64,000 bases of DNA from Ferrimonas sp. YFM (GTDB lineage: Bacteria > Pseudomonadota > Gammaproteobacteria > Enterobacterales > Shewanellaceae): NCBI RefSeq assembly GCF_030296015.1, contig NZ_AP027368.1:2852001-2916000 (forward strand). The letters run 5' to 3'. Made by a program: the position numbers and the translations under genes. Positions within the stretch are counted from its first letter, which is position 1. Each line of letters opens with the position of its first letter. This document shows, piece by piece, positions 18,101 to 27,900 of this stretch. Under the pieces are notes generated by a model that worked only from the letters and a program-made list of their open reading frames with translations, ran no database searches and was not told the origin of the DNA.

Positions 18101-18742
18101 TCAGCCGACGGCGCCCGGTTGCAACTGCTTCATGGCGATCACCGCCTGGGTGCGGGTGCGTACCCCCAGTTTGAGAAAGATGGCACTGGCGTGAGCCTTG
18201 ATGGTGGCTTCGGAGAGACCCAACTCCTGGGCAATCTGCTTGTTCAGCAAGCCATCGGCAAACATCATCAGAATCTTGTGCTGACGGGGGGATAGGCTGG
18301 CGATCTTCTCCTCGACACCATCGCTGGCGCCATCGCTCAAGTCCGTTCCCTCAGGCAACCACTGCTGGCCGGACATGACCGCCTTCACCGCCTCTATCAT
18401 TCTGGGCACCGGCTGTGATTTTGGGACAAAGGCGGCGGCGCCACAACGCACGCTCTGGGCGATGGTACGATTGTCCTCCTGACCCGAGATGATGATCACG
18501 CCAAGTTCAGGGTGTTCGGAACGGATCTGCACCAGGGTATTAAAACCATGGGCATCAGGGATATTGAGGTCCAGCAACAACAGATCCGCATCGCTGTGGG
18601 TCTCAAGCAGGGCATTGAGTTGGCAGACCGACTCCCCTTCAAGCACGCTGGCATCGGGAAACTGCTTCTCCAGCACTGACGTCAGTGCCTGTCGAAACAG
18701 GGGGTGATCGTCGGCGATGATGATCTTTTCGGGCTGAAACAT
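18101..18742 (-). CDS. crbR: CrbR-type LuxR/NarL-family response regulator
   Basis: A 213-residue regulator. Residues 1-120 form a receiver (IIIADDHPLFRQAL, phospho-acceptor D58 in LLLLDLNIP, FVPKSQP for the lysine). Residues 145-210 form a LuxR-type helix-turn-helix (LSPRQHKILMMFADGLLNKQIAQ..LSEATIKAHASAIF). It is the expected partner of the nearby CrbS and would activate genes for carboxylate activation. The open frame continues upstream to 18841, but that extension is cysteine-rich and has no ribosome site, while ATG 18742 has AAGGA at normal distance. Confidence 0.85.
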   Translation of the reverse strand: MFQPEKIIIADDHPLFRQALTSVLEKQFPDASVLEGESVCQLNALLETHSDADLLLLDLNIPDAHGFNTLVQIRSEHPELGVIIISGQEDNRTIAQSVRCGAAAFVPKSQPVPRMIEAVKAVMSGQQWLPEGTDLSDGASDGVEEKIASLSPRQHKILMMFADGLLNKQIAQELGLSEATIKAHASAIFLKLGVRTRTQAVIAMKQLQPGAVG

Positions 18743-19125
18743 TTTGGCGTCCTTGTGGGTGCACTGATGCGCCTGCCGACAGGCAGGGGTCGTGCAATGG
18801 ATACACCAGGCGCCGATGCACCTATCCATGGCTGTCATCAATTATTCAAAGTGTATCGGTTTCACCGACTTAAGCCATTAGACCTTTAGTCAATCTGAGC
18901 TTTCGACACAACGGTCACTAACCTACCCGGTTCACAAATTGGGTTCAACCAGAGAACAGAAACAGGCCTTCTCTCCCCCTTCTCAAGTCGATGAGGTCGG
19001 TGCCGATATAAACAGTGACGATGTCCTGAGGGCACACTCCTGACATGGCGATTTTTCCATCGATTTGAAAACTTGCTTATGTATATAATAACAATGGCTT
19101 ATACGTATAACTGGAGGCATTCCAG
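18743..19125. other. Intergenic region between crbR and the monoheme gene
   Basis: This 380-bp divergent promoter region includes a minus-strand open extension of crbR (not thought to be translated) and, near its right end, a good -10 hexamer for the cytochrome gene. I see no RNA gene. Confidence 0.5.
19084..19089 (+). promoter_or_regulatory. -10 hexamer TATAAT of the monoheme gene
   Basis: A consensus TATAAT lies 37 bases before the ATG. TTGAAA upstream (19065-19070) is only 13 bases away, too close for a standard -35, so the promoter may need an activator. Confidence 0.45.
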
Positions 19126-19509
19126 ATGAAACGTCCCATTTTGGCTGTTCTTCTGTCAGCCCTGATCAGCCCGCTTGCCCTGGCACACCCGGTGTTTGCC
19201 GACGCCATGAAAAACCAGTTGAGGCTGTATAAAGTGGAGTGCACCGCATGCCACGGAAAAGATGAGCAATACCACCTGAGAAACGGATTGGGCCTGAGGT
19301 TTGAAGCCGAGTTGCCTAAAAGCCTGACCTGGCAGTACCACTCGGTGCTGGCCATGGGCGATCCTGACGCCATTCGCTCCCAGGAAAAAGCCATGGCCAA
19401 GAGTTTCTCCCTGATTCTGCTCAAGGTGGGCCAGCAACCCCTGGGTGACACCACCTTGATGGACCAGATTAAGGCCGGGGATCTGGAGGGGATCCACCCC
19501 AGCAGATGA
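19126..19509 (+). CDS. Periplasmic monoheme c-type cytochrome-like protein
   Basis: The 127-residue precursor has a Sec signal peptide (MKRPILAVLLSALISPLALA). CTACHG, about 20 residues into the mature part, gives one CXXCH heme-binding site. A distal methionine ligand could come from the Met-rich MGDP or EKAMAK segments, but I cannot decide. The protein is periplasmic and could carry electrons. It stands alone between crbR and the RND adaptor gene and converges on the latter with no gap. GGAGG precedes the start. The family is not recognised beyond cytochrome c-like. Confidence 0.7.
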   Translation: MKRPILAVLLSALISPLALAHPVFADAMKNQLRLYKVECTACHGKDEQYHLRNGLGLRFEAELPKSLTWQYHSVLAMGDPDAIRSQEKAMAKSFSLILLKVGQQPLGDTTLMDQIKAGDLEGIHPSR

Positions 19510-20556
19510 TCAGCTGCGGCTGCCCTGCACCCGCACTTTCTGGCCCTCACGCAGACGCTCGGCGCCGCGCACGGCCACCTGGTCTCCCGGGGCCAGCTCC
19601 CCCTCAACCGCGACCCAGTCGCCGTCGCCATGCCCCACCTCCACCAGACGGCGATGGGCGACATTGTCCTGGTCAATCATCATCACGTAGGACCCCTGAC
19701 GACGCAAAATCAGGGCATCGCGATGCACCGCCAGGGTCTGGCGAGCCTGCTGCACCGGAATCGCCACCTTCACCAGTTCACCGGCCGTCAGGAAGTGGGC
19801 GCTGTCCGCCGGCAGGGTCATTCTCAGCTCAATGGTCTGGGAGCGCGGATCCGCCGCCGGGATGATGGCGCGGATGGTCCCCTGAGTCAGCCTGTTGTCA
19901 CTCAGCACCTGCAGCGGGCGCCCCTTGTCGATGTTGCTCATGTACTTCACCGGCACATGAAGGTGCACCTCCAGATTGCTGGTGTCCATCATCCGCAGCA
20001 GCAGATCGGCCCGGTTCACATCGGTGCCCTCCCGCTGAAGCCGCTCGGTGATCACTCCGTCAAAGGGGGCCCGAACATTGGCCCTGGCCAGTTGATCATT
20101 AAGCTGTTTCAGCTTGAGCTGAGCGATCTCCAGGTCCGCGTTGGCCAGCTCATAGCGACTGCGATTCTCATCCAGCTGATACTCGGCGGCGTTGTTCTGC
20201 GCCTGCAGGGTCACCAGCCGCTCAAGCTCCCGCTTCAGATAGCGCAGGTTGATCTGGGCGCGGCGGATATGAGCCTCCTGCTCCAGCTTGGCCAGCTCCA
20301 GAGGCAGGGTGTCCATCTTCACCAACAGCTCACCCTGACTGACCAGGGTGCCGGGCTCCACCACCCAGGTCAGCTGACCGCTGACCCCGGCGGTAATGGC
20401 GATGTTGTAACGGCTGTGGACGGTTCCCAGCAATTTGGCGGTGGGAGACAAATCGGTGTGGCGCACCTCGGCCACCTCCACCGGCGTTGCCGGCACCTCA
20501 TTGGCCACAGCCCCAAAGCTGAGCAAAGCCAGCAACAATAGTTTCAGGTGTTTCAT
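19510..20556 (-). CDS. RND efflux pump periplasmic adaptor (membrane fusion protein)
   Basis: The 348-residue precursor has a Sec signal peptide ending near GAVANE. Its order is typical for HlyD/AcrA-type adaptors: a lipoyl-like half (AGVSGQLTWVVEPGTLVSQGELLVKMD), a helical hairpin (about 85-155), the second lipoyl half (ARANVRAPFDGVITE) and beta-barrel and membrane-proximal domains. It links the RND permease to an outer-membrane channel, which is not encoded here. The start overlaps the permease stop by four bases. The permease-then-adaptor order is reversed from that of most RND operons. Confidence 0.88.
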   Translation of the reverse strand: MKHLKLLLLALLSFGAVANEVPATPVEVAEVRHTDLSPTAKLLGTVHSRYNIAITAGVSGQLTWVVEPGTLVSQGELLVKMDTLPLELAKLEQEAHIRRAQINLRYLKRELERLVTLQAQNNAAEYQLDENRSRYELANADLEIAQLKLKQLNDQLARANVRAPFDGVITERLQREGTDVNRADLLLRMMDTSNLEVHLHVPVKYMSNIDKGRPLQVLSDNRLTQGTIRAIIPAADPRSQTIELRMTLPADSAHFLTAGELVKVAIPVQQARQTLAVHRDALILRRQGSYVMMIDQDNVAHRRLVEVGHGDGDWVAVEGELAPGDQVAVRGAERLREGQKVRVQGSRS

Positions 20557-23500
20557 CCTCTCGCCTCCAGAGGCACCGCCACAGGCTGGCCCTCGTCACT
20601 TTCTTGTTTAGAGTGTCCCTCCCCCATTCTCAACAGGGCGGGCAACAAAATCAGGGTAAACAGGGCACTGATGGCCATGCCGCCGACGATCACCGTGGCC
20701 AGTCCGCGGTAGATCTCCGACCCCACCCCAGGCATCAACATCAGCGGCAGCATGCCAAACAGGCTGGTCAGAGTACTCATGTAGACAGGCCGGGCCCGGA
20801 TGCGCACCGCCTGGGCCACCGCTTCACGCCGGGCAAGTCCTTCCGCCTCCCCCCGGCGGGTCTGGTCCACCAGCAAAATGGCGTTGTTGACCACCAGCCC
20901 CAGCAGGATGATAAAGCCGATCATGGTCAGCAGATCCAGGGACTGGAAGGTCACCAGATTAAGCAGGGCCAGGGCGATCACCCCACCGCCGGTGGCCAGA
21001 GGCATCACCAGCAGCACCAACAGACTGTCCTTGGCAGATTTGAACAGTGCGGTCATCAGCAAGAACAGAATCACCAGCGCCAGAGCGAAATTCATCAGCA
21101 TCTCATTGATCGCTTCCGCCATCTTGTTGGCGTTGCCACTGAGCTTGATGGTGGCGTTGTCCGGCAGCACCTGGCGCATTTCGGGCAGTACGCTGTCGTT
21201 GAGCTTGGCCAGGGCCTCCTCCATGGACATATCCTCCGGGGGGGAGATCTCCAGGCTGATGGTCCGCTTGCCATCCACCCTTCTGAGCTGGGTGGGTCCC
21301 ACGGTACGCCGCACGTCAGCCAGTTCGCCCAGAGTCTGCAAGCCAGCTAAGGGGGTGTGCACCGGCATCGCCGCCAGCTCCTCCGGAGTGCGCCATTCGC
21401 TGCCCCGCAGGATGACGTTCATCCTGTCATTGCCGTCGAAATACTCACTGATAAACAGGCCATCGGTGTAGGCGCGTACCGTATTAGCCACATCGGCCCG
21501 GCTCAGGCCCGCCTGGGTGATGCGCCTGTCGTTGGGGATAAGCTGCAGCTCTGGCTCAGCGATGGCCAGTCCGGGCACCGGCCGGGCGCTGACCCCGGGC
21601 ATATGGGCCTGAATCGCTGCCAGACCTGCCTGGGCCGTATCAATCAGCTGCTCCAGCTCAGGTCCCTGAATGTTGACGCTGATGGAGCGGCCGTTACCGC
21701 CACCACTGACGTTGATCATCGAGCCGCGGAACAGGAACACCTGGGTATCGGGCAGGCCAGCCAGGATCTCCTCCTGCACCACCGCCATCAGTTCCTCCAC
21801 ATGGGTGGGGTCCGCCGCATAGATGAAGCCGCCGCTGAATCCGGCCCCGAATGAGTAGAAGTTGTAACTCTTGATGGCAGGCTGGCGCTCACCGCTGAGG
21901 TGGGGCTGAATCCGCTCCCGCACCAGCTGGGCCATCTCCCGGTCTACATACTCCAGGTTGCCTCCCGGTGGCAGACTGATGTTGAAGAAGAAACCGTCGA
22001 TGGGTGCTCTGGGCATAAAATCGGTCCTGGGCATCAGCAACAGGGTCACTGCCGCCGAGCCGCCCAGCAGACCGGCAATCCACAGGGTGCGGCGCAGCGG
22101 CGTGCGGGTCAGAGTCATCACCAGAGCGGTCAGCCTGTGCCAATAACCCTGGAAAGGGTCGTTGTCACGGATGCCTGCCAGCCAGTACTTGCTGGCGATG
22201 GGCAAAACGGTGATGGCGGTGATCAGCGAGGCCAACACCGCTATGGAAAGGGTCAAAGCCAGGTCAGAGAACAGCTGGCCCTCAATCCCCTCCATAAAGA
22301 GGATGGGCAGGAAGATGGCCACACTGGTGGCGGTGGAGGCAAACAGGGCACCGGTCACCTGCACCGCCCCTTTGAGCACCGCCTTATGGCTGGCCATCCC
22401 CTCGTTGCGCAGGCGGACGATGTTCTCCTGGACGATGATCGCCGCATCCAACACCAATCCCACGGAAAATGCCAGGCCGGCCAGGGAGATCACATTGAGG
22501 CTGCGGTCAAACAGCCTCAGGCCCAGGAAGGCCACCATGATGGAGATGGGGATGGTGGTGGCGATGATCAGTGTGGTCCTGATGCCCCTTAAGAACAGCC
22601 ACAGGATCCCCAGGGCCAGCAACACCCCCAGACCCAGGTTGCTCTTGACCAGGGTCAGGGCGTTACGAATGTGCACCGAGGAGTCGAAACTAAGATCGAT
22701 GGCCAGTCCTGCCTCGGCCAGGGGGCCGGCATTGAGTTCATCGATGGCCCGGTTCACCTCATCGAGCAGGGTAACGGTATTGGCGTCGTTGGCACGGCTC
22801 AGGGTGATGTAGTAGGCGGGCGAGCCGTTTCTCAGGGTAAAGCCAAAGCGGTCCACCAAAGTATCTTCGACGGTGGCGATGTCCTGCAGGTAGATGGGCC
22901 TGTCGTTCTGATAGCCGACAATCATCTCGCTGAGGTTCTGAACGTCATACTGGCCGGCAAAACGCACCGTGTACTGGCGGCGTCCCACATCGGCAAAGCC
23001 GCCGGATACGTCGGATGCCCGGGCGATGGTCTGGCTGATCTGACCCACCTGAATCCCCATGGCGGCGGCCGCAAAGGGGTCGAAACTGATCCTCAGCTCC
23101 CTGGGGCGCTGGGAGTTGAGGTTGACCTGGCTGATCCCCTGGATGCGGGCCAGCCTGGGCTCAACTACGTCTTCTATCAGCTTCTGATAATGGTCAATCT
23201 CCTGGACCGGACTATCCGGCAGGATCTTCACCAGCAGGGACGCGGCATTGGGGCCATCGCGACCACCGCCCACCGCTACCCTGGGCTCGAAGGCATCCAG
23301 CGGCAGGGGCGGTGCCTGGTTAAGGTTGTTGATCACATCCAGCATCGCCTGCTGCATGTCGGTGCCCACGTCGAAGGTGAGGGTGATGTTGCCGAACCCA
23401 CTGTTGATGGTGGTGGTCACATCCACCACCCCGCGGGTGTTCTTAACCACATTCTCCTGAGGCTCGATGATCACCGATTCCAACTCCTCCGGGGCGGCAC

Positions 23501-23663
23501 TGCGCCAGCCAGTGGAGATGGTGATCTGCGGCTGCTCAATATCCGGAGTCAGCTGAATCGGCAGTTTCAACATCGCCAGGATGCCAAACAGGAAGATCAG
23601 CGCCACGATAACCAGCACGGCAGCAGGATTTTTCAGTGAGGAGCGGGAGAGGTTCATCGCCAT
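20553..23663 (-). CDS. RND-family efflux permease
   Basis: A 1036-residue inner-membrane transporter with 12 membrane segments and two large periplasmic loops. Family motifs are IQLTPDIEQPQITISTGW in the first porter domain, VGLVLDAAIIVQENIVR in TM4 with the proton-relay aspartate, and GFIILLGLVVNNAILLVDQTRR in TM10-11. It matches the HAE1/AcrB-like branch found widely in Shewanella-type genomes rather than CusA, as the metal-binding methionine triad is not evident. The substrate is unknown. It is first in a two-gene operon with the adaptor; no local repressor is present. Confidence 0.9.
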   Translation of the reverse strand: MAMNLSRSSLKNPAAVLVIVALIFLFGILAMLKLPIQLTPDIEQPQITISTGWRSAAPEELESVIIEPQENVVKNTRGVVDVTTTINSGFGNITLTFDVGTDMQQAMLDVINNLNQAPPLPLDAFEPRVAVGGGRDGPNAASLLVKILPDSPVQEIDHYQKLIEDVVEPRLARIQGISQVNLNSQRPRELRISFDPFAAAAMGIQVGQISQTIARASDVSGGFADVGRRQYTVRFAGQYDVQNLSEMIVGYQNDRPIYLQDIATVEDTLVDRFGFTLRNGSPAYYITLSRANDANTVTLLDEVNRAIDELNAGPLAEAGLAIDLSFDSSVHIRNALTLVKSNLGLGVLLALGILWLFLRGIRTTLIIATTIPISIMVAFLGLRLFDRSLNVISLAGLAFSVGLVLDAAIIVQENIVRLRNEGMASHKAVLKGAVQVTGALFASTATSVAIFLPILFMEGIEGQLFSDLALTLSIAVLASLITAITVLPIASKYWLAGIRDNDPFQGYWHRLTALVMTLTRTPLRRTLWIAGLLGGSAAVTLLLMPRTDFMPRAPIDGFFFNISLPPGGNLEYVDREMAQLVRERIQPHLSGERQPAIKSYNFYSFGAGFSGGFIYAADPTHVEELMAVVQEEILAGLPDTQVFLFRGSMINVSGGGNGRSISVNIQGPELEQLIDTAQAGLAAIQAHMPGVSARPVPGLAIAEPELQLIPNDRRITQAGLSRADVANTVRAYTDGLFISEYFDGNDRMNVILRGSEWRTPEELAAMPVHTPLAGLQTLGELADVRRTVGPTQLRRVDGKRTISLEISPPEDMSMEEALAKLNDSVLPEMRQVLPDNATIKLSGNANKMAEAINEMLMNFALALVILFLLMTALFKSAKDSLLVLLVMPLATGGGVIALALLNLVTFQSLDLLTMIGFIILLGLVVNNAILLVDQTRRGEAEGLARREAVAQAVRIRARPVYMSTLTSLFGMLPLMLMPGVGSEIYRGLATVIVGGMAISALFTLILLPALLRMGEGHSKQESDEGQPVAVPLEARG

Positions 23664-24236
23664 GGTCCGAAAATTTTTCGCTCAAGTATACTGGCACTGC
23701 CCCAGAGAGTTGTTATAAAAGTGTTTCAGAATTTAAGGTGGCGTGTCTCACCCGGCCTCGGGTCGTTCATCGAACCCATGCAAAAGACGGAATTAATAGC
23801 ATCTATATTTTTCTTGAAGAAAAATTTTATTGAATCCAGTCACGTTATTTATATCCAAATTTAGTTTTTCCTATTATGAATAATATCAACCAAGCTATAT
23901 ATTGAATTTCAGAGGTTAAATTTTCTTCCCCATGAAAGTTAACCCACCTTAAATCGCACCCTCAAACTGGTGAACTTTCCGCCATCGCAATCTCTAAGCC
24001 GTATAAACCCCGGGCTGGCGAGGCAACCTTTCTTTAACACCAGACAGAAACAGATTACATTGCACTATCCGCAAGACACGATTTTCACTATTGGAAAGAT
24101 GGGAGCGCCTCTGCAATACAATGCTTAAAATATAGCTAATGCTCCCCTCTTAATTCCGTTTCAACTATTTTATTCCCTGCCCAGTTTCTCTTTATTCCGC
24201 CTTGCCAAGTTGGCCGGGCATATTAAAGGACCTCTT
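23664..24236. other. AT-rich divergent promoter region upstream of ttrB
   Basis: About 570 bp, strongly AT-rich around 23790-23900. I found no good FNR or CRP box, no gene and no riboswitch-like structure. It should carry the promoters of the RND operon and ttrBA. Confidence 0.5.
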
Positions 24237-24932
24237 ATGTTAGACAGACGTTCATTACTCAAGATGGCGGCAGGGAGCGCGGCTCTGACCCTGATCCCCA
24301 GCACCAGTCTGCTGGCCCAGACCCAGGGTAAGCGCATGGCCATGGTGTTCGACGTTCGCCGTTGTACCGGTTGCCTCTCCTGCAGCGTATCCTGCTCCAT
24401 CGAAAACCAGGTGCCCGAAGGCCGTGCCCGTACCCGGGTGACCCAATCCTCCGTGGAGACTGCCGATGGCGTAGCCACCCTGGCGGTGCCCAACCAGTGT
24501 AACCACTGTGAGAACCCCTCCTGTGTCGAGGTGTGCCCTAAGAACGCCACCTACAAGCGCCCGGAAGATGGCATCGTGGTCATCGACTACGACAAGTGCA
24601 TCCACTGTCAGCGCTGTGTCAAAGCCTGTCCCTACGGCGCCCGTCGCAAAGATCCCAAGTACAAGACCGCGCCTGAGAAATGTAACTTCTGTGTGCACCG
24701 TCTGGAGCAGGGCCTGCTGCCCGCCTGTGTGGAGACCTGTATCGGCGAAGCCCGGGTATTTGGCGATCTGAACGATCCCAACAGCGAAGTGGCCAAGCTG
24801 GTTCGCGACAACAAGGTTTACGGCATGCTGCCCGAGTCCGGCAACCTGCCCAGCATCCTCTACATCGGCCTGCCACAGCCCAGCGATGACAAGAAGATTC
24901 TGAAACTCAACCACCTGGAATGGCAACGATAG
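24237..24932 (+). CDS. ttrB: Tetrathionate reductase-type iron-sulfur subunit TtrB
   Basis: The 231-residue protein starts with a Tat-type leader (DRRSLLKMAAGSAALTLIP). It carries four groups of cysteines for four [4Fe-4S] clusters, in the DmsB/TtrB order: CTGCLSCSVSC, CNHCENPSCVEVCPK, CIHCQRCVKACPYGARR and CNFCVHRLEQGLLPACVETC. It should pass electrons to the molybdenum subunit in the periplasm. ATG 24237 has AAAGGA upstream; an earlier in-frame ATG would weaken the Tat leader. It precedes ttrA directly. A PsrB or ArrB role is possible, but the order B-A and the partner favour TtrB. Confidence 0.82.
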   Translation: MLDRRSLLKMAAGSAALTLIPSTSLLAQTQGKRMAMVFDVRRCTGCLSCSVSCSIENQVPEGRARTRVTQSSVETADGVATLAVPNQCNHCENPSCVEVCPKNATYKRPEDGIVVIDYDKCIHCQRCVKACPYGARRKDPKYKTAPEKCNFCVHRLEQGLLPACVETCIGEARVFGDLNDPNSEVAKLVRDNKVYGMLPESGNLPSILYIGLPQPSDDKKILKLNHLEWQR

Positions 24933-24941
24933 GAGATGACG

Positions 24942-27900
24942 ATGGACAGAAGAAGCTTTATCACCCGCGCCGGCATCGTCACCGCTGCGGCCGCCACCGG
25001 CACCGCCTGCAGCTCCACCCCCAAGGGGGGCGAGCCCGCGCCATTGAACGTGGCCAAGAGCAACACCCGTTTTGGTAACCCCCTGCCGACGGAAGCCCAG
25101 CTGGGCGCCGACGGCAAGCTGCACAAAACCCCAGGCATCCGCACCATGTACACCCGTTGCTTCACCTGCAACAACATGTGTGGCCTGCGGGTGCGCATCG
25201 ACGAAGCCAGCGACAAGGTGCTCAAGGTAGGCGGTAACCCCTACTGCGAGATGAACTCCGGCTCTCCCCTGCCCCTGAGCATGCCGGTCCGTGACAGCTA
25301 TGCCGCCCTGGCCGGCAACACCGGCCTGGAAAACCGCGCCACCACCTGTGGTAAAGGCGCCAGTGGCGTTGGCTGTGTGGACGATCCACGCCGTGTCACC
25401 CAGGTGCTCAAGCGTGTGGGCAAGCGTGGCGAAGGCAAGTGGAAGAGCATCAGCTATGAGCAGGCCCTGACCGAGATCCTCGAAGGGGGCGACCTGTTCG
25501 GTGAAGGCCACGTGGATGGCATCAAGGCGATTCGTCAGCTGGATAAGCCCGCAGTGCCCGGCTATCCCGAGTTCGGCTCCGCCGCCAACCGCCTGCTGGC
25601 CACCTTCGGTGAAGAGGATACCCTGCGCGGCAGCCTCTACGCCCGCTTCATGCGTCAGGCCTACGGCACCGTGAACCTGGTGACCAAGCACGCCTACTGT
25701 GGTGCGCCCACCGGCATCGGCTATGGCATTGGCCTGGCTCCCGGCCTGGAGCCCGGACTGGGTGACATCGACTGGGATAACGTCGAATACGCCATGTTCC
25801 TGGGTACCGCCCCAAGCGCCTCCGGCGCCAGCCTCAACCTGTTGGGTCGCAACCTGGCAGACGCCCGTGTCGAGCGTAACCTCAAGTACACCAGCGTCGA
25901 CCCCCTGCTGCGCACCGAGGTGGCCAACGACACCCGTGCCCAGTGGCTGCCCATCCGCCCCGGCCGCGACGCCGCCTTTATGATGGCGCTGATGCAGGTG
26001 ATGTTCGCCGAGAACTGGTTTAACGCCGAGTTCCTGGCGATTCCCAACGCCGACGCCGCCAAGGCTGCCGGTGAAGTGAACCACAGCAACGCCAGCCACC
26101 TGGTGGTCACCGACGCCAAACACAAGGATCATACCCTGTTCGCCAAGGCCTCCGACTTCGGTGTGGGCGGCGACGAAGCCATGGTGGTTGAAAACGGCAA
26201 GCTGGTTTCCGCCAACCAGGCGAAGAAGGCCGATCTGTTCGTCGACGACCTGTTCACCGACGTCAACGGCAATCAGGTTCAGCTGACCTCCTCCCTGACC
26301 CTGCTCAAGGCCCAGGCCAACCAGGCGCCCCTGGCCTCACTGTCTTCCGACTGCGGTATCCAGCAGTCCCAGATCAAGCAGGCCGCCAAGGACCTGACTC
26401 ATCATGGTCGCAAGGCCACCGTGGTCACCAACTCCGGTGCCAACAGTGGCGATGCCATCATGGTCGGCTGGCTGGTGTCCACCATGAACACCCTGATCGG
26501 CTCCCACGACGCCAAGGGTGGTACCCTGTATGCCAACGGCGCCTACTGGGGCTTCGAAGGCAACTACAACCTGGGTGGTTTCGACGGTGAACTGGACGTC
26601 AGCGCAGACATCAACATCTGCCGCTCCGGTGCCTATGAGGACTCCACCGAGTACAAGCAGAAGGTGGCCAAGGGCGAGAACCCCTACCCCGCCAGCGACA
26701 TGTGGCACAACCTGGTGGCCGGCTACGCCTCCTTCAACGCCGCCGAGGCACTGACCGCCCACACCAACGCCAACCCCTACACCGCCAAGGCCCTGTTCAA
26801 CTGGCGCAGCAATGCCCTGTACAGCGCCGCCTCCATCAGCAACGATGTGGAGAAGGCGCTGGTGGACACCGACAAACTGCCGCTGTTTGTCGCCATCGAC
26901 TGCTACATGAACGAAACCAACCGCTACGCCGACTACTTCATTCCGGATCGCGTGATGTACGAAGAGTACGCCGCCGACCGCATGTGGGGCGCGTTCAAAC
27001 TGGGTGTGGTCGCCGGTGCACCTCTGGTGACCCCGCGTACTCCCAAGAACGCCAAGGGCCAGCATATCTGCATGGAGCAGTTCATGATCGATATGGCCAT
27101 GGCCATGGACTTGCCCGGCTTCGGTAAGGGTGCCATCCCCGCCGCCGACGGCCGCAAGGTGGACCTGCTGACCTTCGAGGACTGGCACTCCCGCTACCTG
27201 GCCAACATCGCCGGCCAGTGCAGCAAGCTGCCTGAGGTATCCGATGAGGACCGCGAGTGGGCGGCCCTGGAGTACTCCATGGCGCCTCTGCGTCCCCGCC
27301 TGACCGGCGAGGAAGCGGCCAAGGTGGAAGCCCTGCTCTCCCGCGGTGGCTACTATGAGGAAGCCGAGCGATACGACGGCGACTTCATCAACGGCGGAGG
27401 CGGCAAGTTCCTGCAGATCTACAACGCCGACATGGCTCAGCTGCGCCACTGCCACTCCGGCGAGCGTTACCCTGGCGTGCCCTCCTACGAAGCCAAACGC
27501 TTCTGGAACGGCGACACCTGGGAGCAGCACTGGCCTGAGAAGGAGTTCCCGCTGCTGTTCTCCAACTACAAGCCGACCCTGCGCTCCAACTACTCCGCCG
27601 CCTTTGATCGTTGCGCCGAGGTAACACCGCAGAACTTCGTCTACATGAACATCGATACCGCCGCCGAGATGGGGCTGACCGATGGTGACAAGGTTCGGGT
27701 GGTCTCCGGTAACGGCACCCCAGCCGAAGGCGTGTTGCAAGCGGACTCCGGCGTGGCCAAAGGCTCCGTGTGTGTGTCCCACTGCTTCGGCCACAAGAAG
27801 GCCTATGGTGCAGACACCCGGGTCATCGACGGCAAGGTCATCGAAGGCATCGCCCGCCGTGGCGGCGGCACTGCGGTGAACCAGATGATCCCCGCCGATC

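Noticed and set aside
18743-18841. N-terminal extension of crbR with several cysteines (CIHC, CRQAHQC)
   Set aside because: It looked like a possible metal-binding lead-in, but no Shine-Dalgarno site lies before it and the normal receiver start at 18742 has one.
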